Origin: Achromobacter insolitus | Lineage (GTDB): Bacteria; Pseudomonadota; Gammaproteobacteria; Burkholderiales; Burkholderiaceae_B | Direction of reading: 5' to 3' | DNA: 64,000 nucleotides | Assembly: GCF_002209555.1 (NCBI RefSeq) | Contig: NZ_NJIF01000003.1 | Span: 682,001-746,000, forward strand | In this document: piece after piece, positions 16,719-26,449 of the stretch | Position numbering within the stretch: position 1 is the stretch's first letter | Layout of the letters: each line of letters opens with the position of its first letter | Made by a program: the position numbers and the translations under genes | The notes under the pieces: generated by a model | Told to the model about the DNA's origin: nothing | Databases searched by the model: none | The model's input: the letters and a program-made list of their open reading frames with translations, nothing else

Positions 16719-17111
16719 TCAGGGGCGCGCCGGCAAGGCCGGGCGCTGCTTGCGGTAGGCGTTCTTCACGCGGATCTTGCCGTCATGGAAGGTAAAGACG
16801 TCGACCATGTCCGCCTCTACCCGGGTGCCATCGGCGGCAGTGCCGCTGAAGGTGGATTCAGACACGCCCCTGTCGCCCGCGACCCAATGCCGTCCGTTGC
16901 TCCACTGGGCGTCGGGAAAGCTAGCCCAGGCTGCCGCAAAAGCGGCTCGCACGGCATCGCGCCCGGTGTGCCGCGCGCCCCAACGCTCTGGTCCGGCCAC
17001 GGTCTCGAACACACAGTCGTCGCTCATGAAGGACATCAGGGCATCGATATCGTGGCGGTTCCAGGCCGCCGCGAATTCGGCCAACATGTCCGCGGTGACG
17101 GTCTTCTGCAT
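16719..17111 (-). CDS. NTF2-like (SnoaL-type) small protein
   Basis: A 130-residue cone-fold protein of the SnoaL/NTF2-like superfamily: LAEFAAAWNRHDIDALMSFM, DDCVFETVAG, GRDAVRAAFAAAW, VDVFTFHDGKIRVKNAYRKQ. These act as small isomerases, hydrolases or binding proteins, so no reaction can be assigned. ATG 17111 is preceded by GGAGG with 6 nt spacing; the frame stays open further upstream but without support. It lies 34 bp upstream of the FAD oxidoreductase in the same direction and probably shares its transcript. Confidence 0.85.
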   Translation of the reverse strand: MQKTVTADMLAEFAAAWNRHDIDALMSFMSDDCVFETVAGPERWGARHTGRDAVRAAFAAAWASFPDAQWSNGRHWVAGDRGVSESTFSGTAADGTRVEADMVDVFTFHDGKIRVKNAYRKQRPALPARP

Positions 17112-17235
17112 TGCGTACCTCCGGTAGATACCGGCGCGGCATGCGCCAGCATTCAGGATCCAAGGTAAGTGAGGCCCCCAGCAGGGTCTAGAACCAGAAA
17201 TGGAAAATCGCTTGCACCAGACACCCGCCCATGGC

Positions 17236-18207
17236 TCAAGCCGCGGCCGGCGCCAACCACGCGTCCACGTCATCGGGATCGATGGCGCCGCGCATCCCGA
17301 TCATCACCAACGACGGCGCCTCCAGATTGGCCGGCGGCCGGGCCTGCGTGTCGTAACGCACCCGCCGCCCGGCAAACTGGACCAGCACCAGGCCATGCCT
17401 GTCGGTGCGCACCCAGCCCTTGGCGCGCAGCAGCTGCCTGGGCAGTTCGCGCAGCCTGCTCGCCAGCTTGTCGGCATCCACGATGGCGGGCGCGCGCCAC
17501 AGCCAGCTCTGGAACGGGTGATCGGGGTCTCCTCCCGCAGCCGCATGGACATGCGCGGGATGGCGACAAGCGCCTCCCAGGCAATCATGCGGCGCGACGC
17601 GGCCGGCGCTCTCGCCAAACAATTGCCGCAGATCCACGCGGCCTTCCCGCGCGTCGACCATCGCCGTCCCTTGCGTCGTCACAGCCAGCCACTGCCGCAC
17701 GGAGGACAGCTCTTCGGCGGCGACCAGATCGGTCTTGTTCAGCACCAGCAGATCGGCTGCCTTGAGCTGGCGTTCCAGCGTATCGGCCAGCAACGGATCC
17801 GCCGCCAGCGCGCGCACGTTCGCGGCATCGGCCAGCACCACCACGCCCTCCAGCTGCAGCATGGGGTCGGACATGCCCACCTGCGCGATGCGGCCCGGAT
17901 CGGACACCCCGCTGGCCTCGATCACGATCCATTCCGGCAAGGGATCCAGCGCCAGCACGCGCGCCAGGGCGCCGTCCAGACCGCCGGCCATCGAGCAGCA
18001 GACGCAGCCGTTGGCCAGCCGGATCACCTTGTCGGTGCGCTGCGCGACCAGCCCCGCGTCGATATCCATCGGGCCAAAATCATTGACCAGGACCGCGGCG
18101 CGGCGCCGGCTCTTGGCCAGCACATGGTTAAGCAAGCTGGTCTTGCCCGCGCCGAGAAATCCGCCCACCACCGTCAACGCAATGCGCTCCCCGCCCTGCG
18201 GCGCCAT
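17236..18207 (-). CDS. CobW/COG0523-family GTPase (metal chaperone)
   Basis: A 323-residue G3E GTPase. Walker A GGFLGAGKTSLLNHVL, the diagnostic CxCC metal motif in NGCVCCSMAG, switch residues EASGVSDPG and the G4 motif NKTD are present, with a CobW C-terminal domain (WLWRAPAIVDADKLASRLRE). A His-rich loop (HPAHVHAAAGGDPDHPFQ) may bind metal. Family members insert Zn, Co or Fe into client enzymes. It starts one base after the amidohydrolase stop, so that metal enzyme is the likely client. No Zur-type site was recognised nearby. Confidence 0.92.
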   Translation of the reverse strand: MAPQGGERIALTVVGGFLGAGKTSLLNHVLAKSRRRAAVLVNDFGPMDIDAGLVAQRTDKVIRLANGCVCCSMAGGLDGALARVLALDPLPEWIVIEASGVSDPGRIAQVGMSDPMLQLEGVVVLADAANVRALAADPLLADTLERQLKAADLLVLNKTDLVAAEELSSVRQWLAVTTQGTAMVDAREGRVDLRQLFGESAGRVAPHDCLGGACRHPAHVHAAAGGDPDHPFQSWLWRAPAIVDADKLASRLRELPRQLLRAKGWVRTDRHGLVLVQFAGRRVRYDTQARPPANLEAPSLVMIGMRGAIDPDDVDAWLAPAAA

Positions 18208-18208
18208 G

Positions 18209-19864
18209 TCAGGCCTCCCGCAGCGCCAGCGGCCTGCCGCCTATCACGGTGCCCAGCACGCGCACGTCCTTCAACGCTTCGGGCGGCGCTTCCAGGGGAT
18301 CGTCCTGCAGCACGCAGAAATCGGCATGCTTGCCGATCTCGATGGAACCGACCAGATGGTCCAGGTGCAAGGTGTAGGCGGCGCCCAGCGTCACGGCATG
18401 CAGGGCAGCTTCCACGCCGATGCGCTCGGACTCACCGAGCACGCGGCCCGAGGACGTCTGGCGGTTCACCGCGCACCAGGCGGTGAACAAGGGTGCAAGC
18501 GGCGTGATCGGCGCGTCCGAATGGATCGAGAACGGCACGCCCGCGCGCGCGGCCGAGGCGCAGGCATCCATGCGGTTGGCGCGATCCGGCCCCATCGTCA
18601 AGGCGCGGTGCGCATCGCCCCAATAGAAAATGTGGTTGGTGAACAGGTTGGCGCACATGCCCAGGCTGGCCATGCGCCGGAACTGCGCCGCATCCGCCAT
18701 CTGACAGTGCTGCAGCGTATGGCGGTGGTCTCGCCGCGGGCTGCGGCGCAGTGCGCGGTCCACTGCGTCGATCGCGAGCTCGGTCGCTTCGTCGCCATTG
18801 GTGTGGATGTGCAGTTGCACGCCGGCGTCGTGATAGGCCTGGACCAGGGCGTCCAGCTCAGACGGCGCGATCACCCAAATGCCATTGGGCGCGCCGTTGT
18901 AGTAGCCCGGCCAGCGCAGTCTGGCCGTGAAGCCCTGGATCGAACCGTCCACCACCAGCTTGACCATGCCCAGATGCAGCTTGTCGTTGTTTAGTCGCCG
19001 CGCATCCGCCAGCTTGGCCAGACACCGCGCCGGATCCCCCGCGTATGTCAGCGCGGATGCGGCCGGCACGATGCGCACGGGATAGTCCGGCTCGGCGGTG
19101 ATGCGCGCCAACGTCGCCAGTCCCTCGTCGCCCAGTTCATTGACCAGATCCGTGGCGGTGGTAACACCCGCCCATTGCGCCACCTTGCCGAACATGCGCA
19201 GGCCCTCTTCCGATACGCCTACCGTGCGGAACGGACTGCCTATCAGGCGCATGACCGGAAACATCGCCGCGAACTCGCAAAGCTCGCCGCTGGGCCGCCC
19301 GTCCTCCATGCGCGTAACGCCCTCGATGTCGGTATCGCGATCTATGCCGGCGCGCGCCAGCATGGTCGTATTCACGTTCATCAAGTGCATGCTCGCGTGC
19401 ATGACCACCACCGGCCGTTCGGCGGACACGGCGTCCAGGTCCTGCGCGCGCATGCGCGTGCCGTCGAAGAAGATCGGATCGAATCCCCAGCCTATCAGCG
19501 TTTCGCCTTGCGGCAAGGCGCGCTCGGCCTCTCGCAGCCGGGCGGCGACGGCCTCGAAACTCTTCAAGCCCTCCCATAGCCGGCCATCGGGCCCGCGCCG
19601 GTCGTAGTAACCCACGTAGACAAACTTCCACATGCCGCCTTCCGGCAGATGGCAATGCCCTTCCACCAGGCCCGGCATCAGCACTTTGTCGGCGTAGCGG
19701 TCGTCCAGGTGGGCTGCGCCCCAGCCCGCCAGGTCTTCCCGGCTGCCCACGCCGAGGATGCGGCCCTCGCGCACCGCCACATGCGTGGCGCGGGGCTGCA
19801 TCGGATTCATGGTCAGGATGCTGCGCGCCGCATAGATCGTGGTCCGGCCGTTGCTGTGGCTCAT
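18209..19864 (-). CDS. YtcJ-like metal-dependent amidohydrolase
   Basis: A 551-residue amidohydrolase of the YtcJ/AmidoHydro_3 family. Metal-site motifs are visible: LMPGLVEGHCHLPEG (HxH), HIHTNGDEATELAIDAVDRA, the His in HTLQHCQMADA and the late Asp in FSIHSDAPITPL. Such enzymes hydrolyse amide or related bonds on varied small molecules. AAGGA lies 9 nt before ATG 19864. It lies between a peptide-type importer and a CobW chaperone, downstream of xsc-pta. I infer that it releases taurine or another aminosulfonate from an imported conjugate. Fold is sure, substrate is not. Confidence 0.88.
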   Translation of the reverse strand: MSHSNGRTTIYAARSILTMNPMQPRATHVAVREGRILGVGSREDLAGWGAAHLDDRYADKVLMPGLVEGHCHLPEGGMWKFVYVGYYDRRGPDGRLWEGLKSFEAVAARLREAERALPQGETLIGWGFDPIFFDGTRMRAQDLDAVSAERPVVVMHASMHLMNVNTTMLARAGIDRDTDIEGVTRMEDGRPSGELCEFAAMFPVMRLIGSPFRTVGVSEEGLRMFGKVAQWAGVTTATDLVNELGDEGLATLARITAEPDYPVRIVPAASALTYAGDPARCLAKLADARRLNNDKLHLGMVKLVVDGSIQGFTARLRWPGYYNGAPNGIWVIAPSELDALVQAYHDAGVQLHIHTNGDEATELAIDAVDRALRRSPRRDHRHTLQHCQMADAAQFRRMASLGMCANLFTNHIFYWGDAHRALTMGPDRANRMDACASAARAGVPFSIHSDAPITPLAPLFTAWCAVNRQTSSGRVLGESERIGVEAALHAVTLGAAYTLHLDHLVGSIEIGKHADFCVLQDDPLEAPPEALKDVRVLGTVIGGRPLALREA

Positions 19865-19892
19865 CTGGCTGTCCTTCTGATAGGAAGTGGGC

Positions 19893-20915
19893 TCATCCCT
19901 GCAGCGGCGCCACCACGACGCCATTGCGGGACTCGACAAAATGGCAGGCCACGCGGTGGCCTGGGGCAATCTCATGCAACGCCGGCTCGCGCGTGGCGCA
20001 CAAAGGCTGCGCGGCTGGGCAACGGCCGGCAAAGCGGCAGCCCGGCGGCGGATCGACCGGGCTGGGCGGATCCCCCGCCAGCCGGACGCGGCGCGCCGCA
20101 AGTTCACGTCCGCCCTTCACTGTCGGCACCGCCGACATCAGGGCGACGCTATAGGGGTGCAGCGGACGCGTGAAGAAGGCATTGCGCGGGGCCTGCTCGA
20201 TGATCTTGCCCAGGTACATTACGGCGATGTCGTCGCAGATGTGTTCGACCACCGCCATGTCGTGCGAGATGAACAGAAACGACTGCCCGTGCTCTCGCTG
20301 GATCCGTCGCAACAGATTCAGGATCTGGGCGCGGATGGCAATGTCCAGGGCCGAAACCGGCTCGTCGCAGACGATCAGGTCCGGCGCGCTGGCCAGCGCC
20401 CTGGCCACGTTCAGCCGCTGTCGCTGCCCCCCGGAAAACTGGTGTGGAAACAGTTGGCGCTGTTCCGGGCGCAGGCCCACCAGCTCGAACATTCGGGCCA
20501 CCCGCGCCTCGCGCCCTCCGGGCGGATCGATGCCCATCAGATCCAGCGGCGAACGCACGATGTCGCCCGCGCGCTGGCGCGGATTGAGCGAAGAGTACGG
20601 ATCCTGGAACACCAGTTGCACCCGCCGCCGCATGCGGCGCAAGGCCGAGCCGTTCAACGCGGTCAGATCGGTGCCGTCAAAGTGGATCGAGCCCGCGGTC
20701 GGATCGGCCAGGCGCAATACCGACAAGGCGGTGGTCGTCTTGCCCGACCCGGACTCGCCCACGATCGCCAGGGTGCGCCCGCGCTGCAGATCGAAGGAAA
20801 CACCATCGACCGCCTTCACGACTGCCTGCTTGCCGTCGCGTCCACGGCCGCCGATCGGAAAGTGGACAGCCAGATCGCGCACGGACAGCAAGGCGGGGGA
20901 TTGCGGTGTCGTCAT
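19893..20915 (-). CDS. Oligopeptide-type ABC transporter ATP-binding protein (DppF-like)
   Basis: A 340-residue ATPase with Walker A GESGSGKTTT, signature FSGGQRQRLNVARALA, Walker B LIVCDEPVSALD and the oligopeptide-importer C-terminal domain with its Cys-rich FeS-like motif (GCRFAGRCPAAQPLCATREP). ATG 20915 overlaps the preceding ATPase stop (ATGA). It is the second of two ATPases of a Dpp/Opp-type importer, with all five subunits encoded here in the order A-B-C-D-F. Confidence 0.94.
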   Translation of the reverse strand: MTTPQSPALLSVRDLAVHFPIGGRGRDGKQAVVKAVDGVSFDLQRGRTLAIVGESGSGKTTTALSVLRLADPTAGSIHFDGTDLTALNGSALRRMRRRVQLVFQDPYSSLNPRQRAGDIVRSPLDLMGIDPPGGREARVARMFELVGLRPEQRQLFPHQFSGGQRQRLNVARALASAPDLIVCDEPVSALDIAIRAQILNLLRRIQREHGQSFLFISHDMAVVEHICDDIAVMYLGKIIEQAPRNAFFTRPLHPYSVALMSAVPTVKGGRELAARRVRLAGDPPSPVDPPPGCRFAGRCPAAQPLCATREPALHEIAPGHRVACHFVESRNGVVVAPLQG

Positions 20916-21913
20916 CGCGCGGCCTCCGGATAAAGCCAACAGGCAACCTCCTGCCCCTCGCCCACTCGGGTCAGTGGCGGAAACTCGTCGCGGCAGCGCG
21001 CCATGGCCTGCCCGCAACGCTCCATGAATGGACAGCCCGCGCCGCGCTCCCAGATCGAGGGCACCACGCCAGGGATTTCGGGCAGATCGGGCCGCAAGTC
21101 GTCGGGCTCCCGGTCCAGTTCGGGCAGGCAGGCGATCAATCCTTGCGTATAGGGATGCCTGGGATGCGCCAGGATCTCGCGCACGCCCCCCTGCTCGACC
21201 ACCCGTCCGCCATACATCACCACCACGCGGTCGGCCATTTCCGAGACGGCACCCATGTCGTGCGTAATCAGCAGCACCGCGGTGCCGCGCCGCGCCTGTT
21301 GCTCGCGCAGCAGATCGAAGATCTGCGCCTGGACCGTGACGTCCAGCGCGGTAGTCGGCTCATCCGCAATCAACACGTCCGGATCGCAGGCCAGCGCAAT
21401 CGCGATCATCACCCGCTGCCGCATGCCGCCCGACATCTGGTGCGGATAATCGTCCACGCGTCGTTGCGGCAGGGGTATGCCCACCGATTTCAGCATTTCG
21501 ATCGCGCGCTCGCGGGCCTGGCTCTTGCTCAGCCCCTGATGCAGCCTCAGGGGCTCCGCAATCTGGTCGCCCACCGTGTACACCGGATTCAACGCCGTCA
21601 TGGGCTCCTGGAAGATCATGGAGATCTTGTTGCCGCGCACGCGGCGCATGGCCTCTTCGTCATGGCCCGCCAGATCGTCGCCGCGCAGGCGCACGCTGCC
21701 GGCGCCGATACGTCCGGGGGCCGGGATCAGCCGCATGATGGCCAGCGCGGTCATGCTCTTGCCGCAGCCGGATTCGCCCACCAGGCATAAGGTCTCGCCG
21801 GGATTCAGGTCGAAGCTCACCGCGCTAAGCACCTCGGCCACGCGGCCGCGCGCCTGGAATTCCAGGCTCAGGCTATCGACCTCCAGCACCGGGGATTGCA
21901 CCGCTTCATTCAT
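20912..21913 (-). CDS. Oligopeptide-type ABC transporter ATP-binding protein (DppD-like)
   Basis: A 333-residue ATPase: Walker [19 protein letters not shown]-loop [16 protein letters not shown], signature [16 protein letters not shown], Walker [13 protein letters not shown], and the C-terminal motif [20 protein letters not shown]. It starts at ATG 21913 within an ATGA overlap with the upstream permease. It pairs with the DppF-like subunit to power import. Intact; no anomaly. Confidence 0.94.
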   Translation of the reverse strand: MNEAVQSPVLEVDSLSLEFQARGRVAEVLSAVSFDLNPGETLCLVGESGCGKSMTALAIMRLIPAPGRIGAGSVRLRGDDLAGHDEEAMRRVRGNKISMIFQEPMTALNPVYTVGDQIAEPLRLHQGLSKSQARERAIEMLKSVGIPLPQRRVDDYPHQMSGGMRQRVMIAIALACDPDVLIADEPTTALDVTVQAQIFDLLREQQARRGTAVLLITHDMGAVSEMADRVVVMYGGRVVEQGGVREILAHPRHPYTQGLIACLPELDREPDDLRPDLPEIPGVVPSIWERGAGCPFMERCGQAMARCRDEFPPLTRVGEGQEVACWLYPEAAR

Positions 21914-22812
21914 GCCCGCCCCCGCGAATTGGGATTCAACGCATCGTTCAGCCCATCGCCGATCAGGCTGACGGCCAGCACGGTCAGAAAAATGGCGGCG
22001 CCTGGCAGGGTCACGGCCCACCACGCCGTCAGGATGTAAGGCCGGTTGCTGCCTATCATCAAACCCCAGCTCATGATGTTGGGGTCGCCCAGCCCGAGAA
22101 ACGACAGCCCCGCCTCGAACAGGATCGCCATGCCGATCGCGAGCGTCGCGGACACAATCAGGGGCGCGAGTGCATTGGGCAGGATGACCCTCCAGATGAT
22201 GCGCGCGTCCCCTGCGCCTATCACCCGCTCCGCCAATACATACTCGCGGCGCTTGAGACGCAGGAATTCGCCCCGCGCCAGCCGGGCAGTGCCGGGCCAG
22301 CTCACCACTCCGATCGCAACCGATATCGTCGCCAGCGACGGCGAAAACAACGTCACCAGCACCATGGCGAACAGCAAGGTTGGCAGCACCTGGAAGAACT
22401 CCGTGATGCGCATCAGGGTTTCGTCGATCCAGCCGCCGTAGTAGCCTGCAAGCGCCCCCACCGTCAGGCCGATGGCCATGGAAAGCACCGCCGCCACCAC
22501 GCCGACCAGCAGCGTGGCGCGGCCCCCATAGACCATGCCCGTCAGCACATCACGGCCCAGATAGTCGGTGCCCAGCACCGCGTCCGCGCCCGGCGGGGTC
22601 ATCGGCGCGCCCGCGATCTCGAAGGGGTCGGCCTCCATCATCATGGGCCCGAAGATCGTCACCGCCAGAATGACGGCAAGCAGCAGCACCCCGGCAAGCG
22701 CGGAGGGATTGCGCGCAAAGACGCGCAAGGCCTCGTATGAGGGACGGGCCGGCGGGCGCGCCGCCTGGGCTGGCAGGGCGGCAACCGGCATGGCGGGAGG
22801 AGTCTGGCTCAT
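21910..22812 (-). CDS. Oligopeptide-type ABC transporter permease (DppC-like)
   Basis: A 300-residue permease with the DppC/OppC N-terminal cytoplasmic segment (SYEALRVFARNPSALAGVL), periplasmic loop GTDYLGRDVLTGMVYGGRAT, and the EAA motif region YVLAERVIGAGDARIIWRVI. The C-terminus ends [24 protein letters not shown], typical of the family. ATG 22812 overlaps the DppB-like stop (ATGA). It forms the translocation pore with the next subunit. Confidence 0.94.
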   Translation of the reverse strand: MSQTPPAMPVAALPAQAARPPARPSYEALRVFARNPSALAGVLLLAVILAVTIFGPMMMEADPFEIAGAPMTPPGADAVLGTDYLGRDVLTGMVYGGRATLLVGVVAAVLSMAIGLTVGALAGYYGGWIDETLMRITEFFQVLPTLLFAMVLVTLFSPSLATISVAIGVVSWPGTARLARGEFLRLKRREYVLAERVIGAGDARIIWRVILPNALAPLIVSATLAIGMAILFEAGLSFLGLGDPNIMSWGLMIGSNRPYILTAWWAVTLPGAAIFLTVLAVSLIGDGLNDALNPNSRGRA

Positions 22813-23777
22813 GAGGTCTTGATCCTGGGATCGATCAGGCGGTAGGCCAGATCGGTAAGCTGATTCATCACGACCACCAGCAACGACGCAAACAGCAGGA
22901 TCCCCAGCAGCGTCGGGTAGTCGCGCCTGAGCACGGAGTCGAACGCCAGGCGGCCCAGCCCGGGCCAGTTGAAGACTGTCTCGACCAGGATCGCGCCCGC
23001 CAGCACATTGCCAAACTGCAGGCCCAGCATGGTCACGACCGGCAGCACGCCGTTGCGCAGCGCGTGCTTGTAGAGCACCGACCGTTCTGGCAGGCCCTTG
23101 GCGCGCGCCGTGCGGATGTAGTCGGCCGACAGCGCCTCCATGACGCTGGCGCGAGCCAGCCGGCTGTACTGCGCCAGGTAGACGAACGCCAGCGTGAAAG
23201 CCGGCAGCACCAGGTGATGCAATACGTCCAGCACTCCCGCCCAGCCGTCCTGCGGACCGCCTGCCGACCGCATGTCCGACACCGGAAATATCGGCAGCAC
23301 GGAGGCAAACAGGATGATGAGGATGATGCCGGTCCAGAATACTGGCGCGGAATAGCCCACCACCGACAGCAGCGTGATGCCCTGCGACAGCGGCCCGTTG
23401 GGCTTGCGGGCGGCCAGCGTGCCCAGCAACGTGCCGGCCAGGAAGGCGCTCAGCACCGAGGTCACCACCAGCAGCAGCGTCGCGGGAACGCGGTCCCAGA
23501 TCAATTGCGCCACCGGGACGTTGAAAAAGTAGGAATAGCCCAAGTCGCCGCGCAGCACCTGCATCAGGTAGATGCCCAGCTGCGTCAGGAAGGGCTTGTC
23601 CAGTCCGTATTGCGCGCGCAACTGTGCCCGCAACTCTTCGCTGATGCCGCCCATCGAACCCGCAATGGTCTCGACGGGATCGCCCGGCGAGACATGGATC
23701 AGCAGGAAGTTCAGCGTCACCACCGCCAGCAGCAGCACCAGCGCGTAGGCAAGGCGACGCAAGAGATAGCGCGTCAT
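22809..23777 (-). CDS. Oligopeptide-type ABC transporter permease (DppB-like)
   Basis: A 322-residue permease. The N-terminal MTRYLLRRLAYALVLLLAVV and PGDPVETIAGSMGG are DppB hallmarks; DYIRTARAKGLPERSVLYKH is the EAA loop that docks the ATPases. Six transmembrane helices are expected. It begins 12 bp after the binding-protein gene and overlaps the DppC-like gene by 4 nt. Confidence 0.94.
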   Translation of the reverse strand: MTRYLLRRLAYALVLLLAVVTLNFLLIHVSPGDPVETIAGSMGGISEELRAQLRAQYGLDKPFLTQLGIYLMQVLRGDLGYSYFFNVPVAQLIWDRVPATLLLVVTSVLSAFLAGTLLGTLAARKPNGPLSQGITLLSVVGYSAPVFWTGIILIILFASVLPIFPVSDMRSAGGPQDGWAGVLDVLHHLVLPAFTLAFVYLAQYSRLARASVMEALSADYIRTARAKGLPERSVLYKHALRNGVLPVVTMLGLQFGNVLAGAILVETVFNWPGLGRLAFDSVLRRDYPTLLGILLFASLLVVVMNQLTDLAYRLIDPRIKTS

Positions 23778-23789
23778 GGCAACTCCGCC

Positions 23790-25367
23790 CTACTGCAGAT
23801 AGGTATCGTCCATGGGCGACATGACGCCCCATATTCCATCCGGCAAGCCGTGCACCTTCTTCGACGACAAGGTGTGGTACGGAATCACCGTCAGGAAATC
23901 GATGGGCACGTCGGTCGTGACCAGGCGCTGGAACTCGGCGTACAGCGCGCGACGCTTGTCCACGTCGGTTTCCGTGCCGGCCTGCTCCAGCAGTTCATCC
24001 ACCTTGGGATTGGAATAGGACTGCGTGTTGGTCCAGATGATGTCGCGGATATTGCTGGACAGATACGTGCGGTGCACGCCTATGACCGGATCGCCCCAGT
24101 TGAAGACGATGTCGGTGGTCATGTCGAAGTCCTTGCTGGCGATGCGCTTGGCCCAGGTCGGGAAGTCCGGCGACGCGCGCACCTGCACCGCGATGCCCAC
24201 CTTCTTCAGCTGGCTGCGCAGGTACTCCGCCACGTTCTTGCCCTGTACGTCGGAACCGGGCATGTAGTCCACCGTCAGCGACAGGCGCTCGCCCTTGCCA
24301 TCCTTTTTGAAACCCGCCTCTTCGAGCAATTGTTCGGACTTCTTCAGGTCCAGCGGATACTTCACCACGTCCGGCGTGGCGAACGGGCTGGTGCCGATGA
24401 TGGGGCCGTCCGCGGGCTTGGCGAAACCGGCATTCAAGGCCTTGGTGATGAAGCCCTTGTCGGTGGCGTAAGCGATGGCCTGCCGCACCCTTACATCGTT
24501 GAGCGGCTTGCGCGCCGTATTGAAAGCCAGCCAGCTCAAGGCGCCTATGCCTTCGTAGCCCTTGCTGGTCATGGCGATGGCCGGATTATCCTTGGCGCGC
24601 CTCAGGATGGTGGGCTCGGTCATGAAGGGCAAGGCGGCGATATCCCCGCGCTCCAGGCCGATCAGCAGATTGGTGGCATCGGGATTGATCTTCACCACGA
24701 TGCGGTCCAGATAGGGCTTGCCGGGCAGGAAGAACTTGTCGAACTTCTCCAGCACGATCTCCTGTCCCGGCTTGAATTCCTTGAACTTGAACGGCCCCGA
24801 TCCAACCACGTCGGCCGAGTTGCGCGGATGGTTCTTCAGGTCCTGGCCGTCGTCGTAGATATGCTTGGGCAGCACTGGCATCAGGGCGGGCGACAACGCC
24901 AGCAGAATGGCTGGATGCGGTTTGCTCATGCGCAGCACCACCGTGTAGGGGTCCGGCGTGTCCACCGCCTCCACTGGCGCGAGCATGGTCTGGAATGGAT
25001 GGTTCTTCTTGACCGCCATGACGGAAAACGCCACGTCGGCCGAGGTCACTGGCTTGCCGTCGTGGAACACGGCGTCTTGGCGCAGGTGCAGGGTCAGCGA
25101 CTTGCCGTCCGACGCCAATTCCCAGGACTGCGCCAGATACGGCTGCGGCTTCCAATCGTCGTCATAACGCAGCAGGCTGGCGAACAGTTGCGCGCTGGGC
25201 AAGGCGGTTGCCGTGCCCGACTGGACCGCGCCGTTCAGGTGCCGTGGCACTTGCGTCGAACCTATCACCAGCGTGCCGCCGGGCTTGGGCGCGTCCGCGG
25301 CCATGGCTCCATTCACCAAGGCCAACGCGGTCAGTATCGTGGTCAGGCATTTCTTTGCGCTGCGCAT
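23790..25367 (-). CDS. Peptide-type ABC transporter substrate-binding protein (SBP_bac_5)
   Basis: A 525-residue periplasmic protein with a signal peptide ending NGAMA-A near residue 23 and the SBP_bac_5 fold (PQPYLAQSWELASDGKSLTL, LRQDAVFHDGKPVTSADVAF, GSGPFKFKEFKPG). The group binds peptides, glutathione, opines, nickel chelates and other amides, so the ligand is open. It sits 115 bp after pta and opens the importer gene set. Linked to xsc-pta and an amidohydrolase, a taurine conjugate is an attractive ligand (inference). Confidence 0.9.
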   Translation of the reverse strand: MRSAKKCLTTILTALALVNGAMAADAPKPGGTLVIGSTQVPRHLNGAVQSGTATALPSAQLFASLLRYDDDWKPQPYLAQSWELASDGKSLTLHLRQDAVFHDGKPVTSADVAFSVMAVKKNHPFQTMLAPVEAVDTPDPYTVVLRMSKPHPAILLALSPALMPVLPKHIYDDGQDLKNHPRNSADVVGSGPFKFKEFKPGQEIVLEKFDKFFLPGKPYLDRIVVKINPDATNLLIGLERGDIAALPFMTEPTILRRAKDNPAIAMTSKGYEGIGALSWLAFNTARKPLNDVRVRQAIAYATDKGFITKALNAGFAKPADGPIIGTSPFATPDVVKYPLDLKKSEQLLEEAGFKKDGKGERLSLTVDYMPGSDVQGKNVAEYLRSQLKKVGIAVQVRASPDFPTWAKRIASKDFDMTTDIVFNWGDPVIGVHRTYLSSNIRDIIWTNTQSYSNPKVDELLEQAGTETDVDKRRALYAEFQRLVTTDVPIDFLTVIPYHTLSSKKVHGLPDGIWGVMSPMDDTYLQ

Positions 25368-25482
25368 GTTCTACCCCTTGATGTTCTATCGGATGGCCTT
25401 TGGGGGTAGCGTAGCGAGCCCGCGGGTCCTGGCTTAGTACCAAACCGCCAGACTTATTGGAGCCAGCGCCTGCACGAGCGCC

Positions 25483-26403
25483 TCAACCCGCCAGCGCCCG
25501 CGCATACAGCGAGGCCACCGCGCAGCTGTTGACGCGGGCCTGCATGGAATCGGAGCGGCTGGTCAACAGCACGGGCACGCGCGTGCCGAGCACCAGCCCG
25601 GCCGTGCCTGCGCCAGCCAGCCAGGTCAGTTCTTTGTAGAGCATGTTGCCGGCCTCGATATCGGGAACCAGCAGGATGTCGGCCTCGCCCGCAACCTTCG
25701 ACACAATGCCTTTCTGGTCCGCCGCCTCGCGCGAGATGGCGTTGTCGAAGGCCAAGGGGCCGTCGATATCGCCACCACGGATCTGGCGGCGGTCCGCCAT
25801 CTTCGACAGGGCCGCCGCATCCAGCGTGGCCGGCATGGATGGATTGACGGATTCGGTGGCGCACAGCACCGCGATCTTGGGCCGTTCCACACCGAGCGCG
25901 CGCGCCAGATCGATGGCGTTCTGCGCGATGTCGGCCTTTTCTTGCAGGGTCGGCGCGATGTTGACGGCCGCATCGGTCAGGATGAAGAGTTTCGGATAGG
26001 CCGCCACCGCCATGACGAAAGCATGGCTGACGCGCCTGTCGGTACGCAGGCCCGCATCGCGCGCCACCACGGCCGACATGAAATGATCGGTATGCAGGCT
26101 GCCCTTCATCAGCATGCGCACGGCGCCATCACGCGCCAGCGCGGCCGAGGCGCGCGCCGCCAGGACCTCGTCGTCGGGCGTATCGATCACCTCCAATTCG
26201 CTCGGGCCCAGTCCCAGGTCCGACATCAAGGCGCGCAGCCTGTCCGCGGGGCCGACCAGCACGGGTTCGATGTAACCCGCGTCGCGCGCCTGCACGGCCG
26301 CGCCCAGGCTGGTCGGACACAAGGGGTACGCCACCGCGGTGCGCAAGCGCCCCGCCGACAGCGCAGCATTGCGCAGCGGCTCGAACAATCGATCGCTTTC
26401 CAT
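25483..26403 (-). CDS. pta: Phosphate acetyltransferase
   Basis: A 306-residue single-domain phosphotransacetylase of the PTA/PTB family: MKGSLHTDHFMSAVVARDAG, RRVSHAFVMAVAAYPKLFI, TDAAVNIAPTLQEKADIAQN, GPLAFDNAISREAADQKGI and VPDIEAGNMLYKELTWLAGA. It makes acetyl-CoA from acetyl phosphate. Directly downstream of xsc, whose product is acetyl phosphate, it completes sulfoacetaldehyde dissimilation. Sequence alone cannot exclude butyryl preference, but the xsc context decides for acetyl. Confidence 0.9.
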   Translation of the reverse strand: MESDRLFEPLRNAALSAGRLRTAVAYPLCPTSLGAAVQARDAGYIEPVLVGPADRLRALMSDLGLGPSELEVIDTPDDEVLAARASAALARDGAVRMLMKGSLHTDHFMSAVVARDAGLRTDRRVSHAFVMAVAAYPKLFILTDAAVNIAPTLQEKADIAQNAIDLARALGVERPKIAVLCATESVNPSMPATLDAAALSKMADRRQIRGGDIDGPLAFDNAISREAADQKGIVSKVAGEADILLVPDIEAGNMLYKELTWLAGAGTAGLVLGTRVPVLLTSRSDSMQARVNSCAVASLYARALAG

Positions 26404-26449
26404 TTCAGTCTGCTCCTGCCGCGCAGGGGCGCGGCGCCTGGCGGGAGAA

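Noticed and set aside
19865-20107. N-terminal extension of the amidohydrolase to 20107
   Set aside because: The extension would overlap the DppF-like gene; ATG 19864 has a good ribosome site.
23064-25409. Plus-strand open frame of 781 codons over the peptide-importer genes
   Set aside because: Antisense shadow of the binding protein and DppB-like permease.
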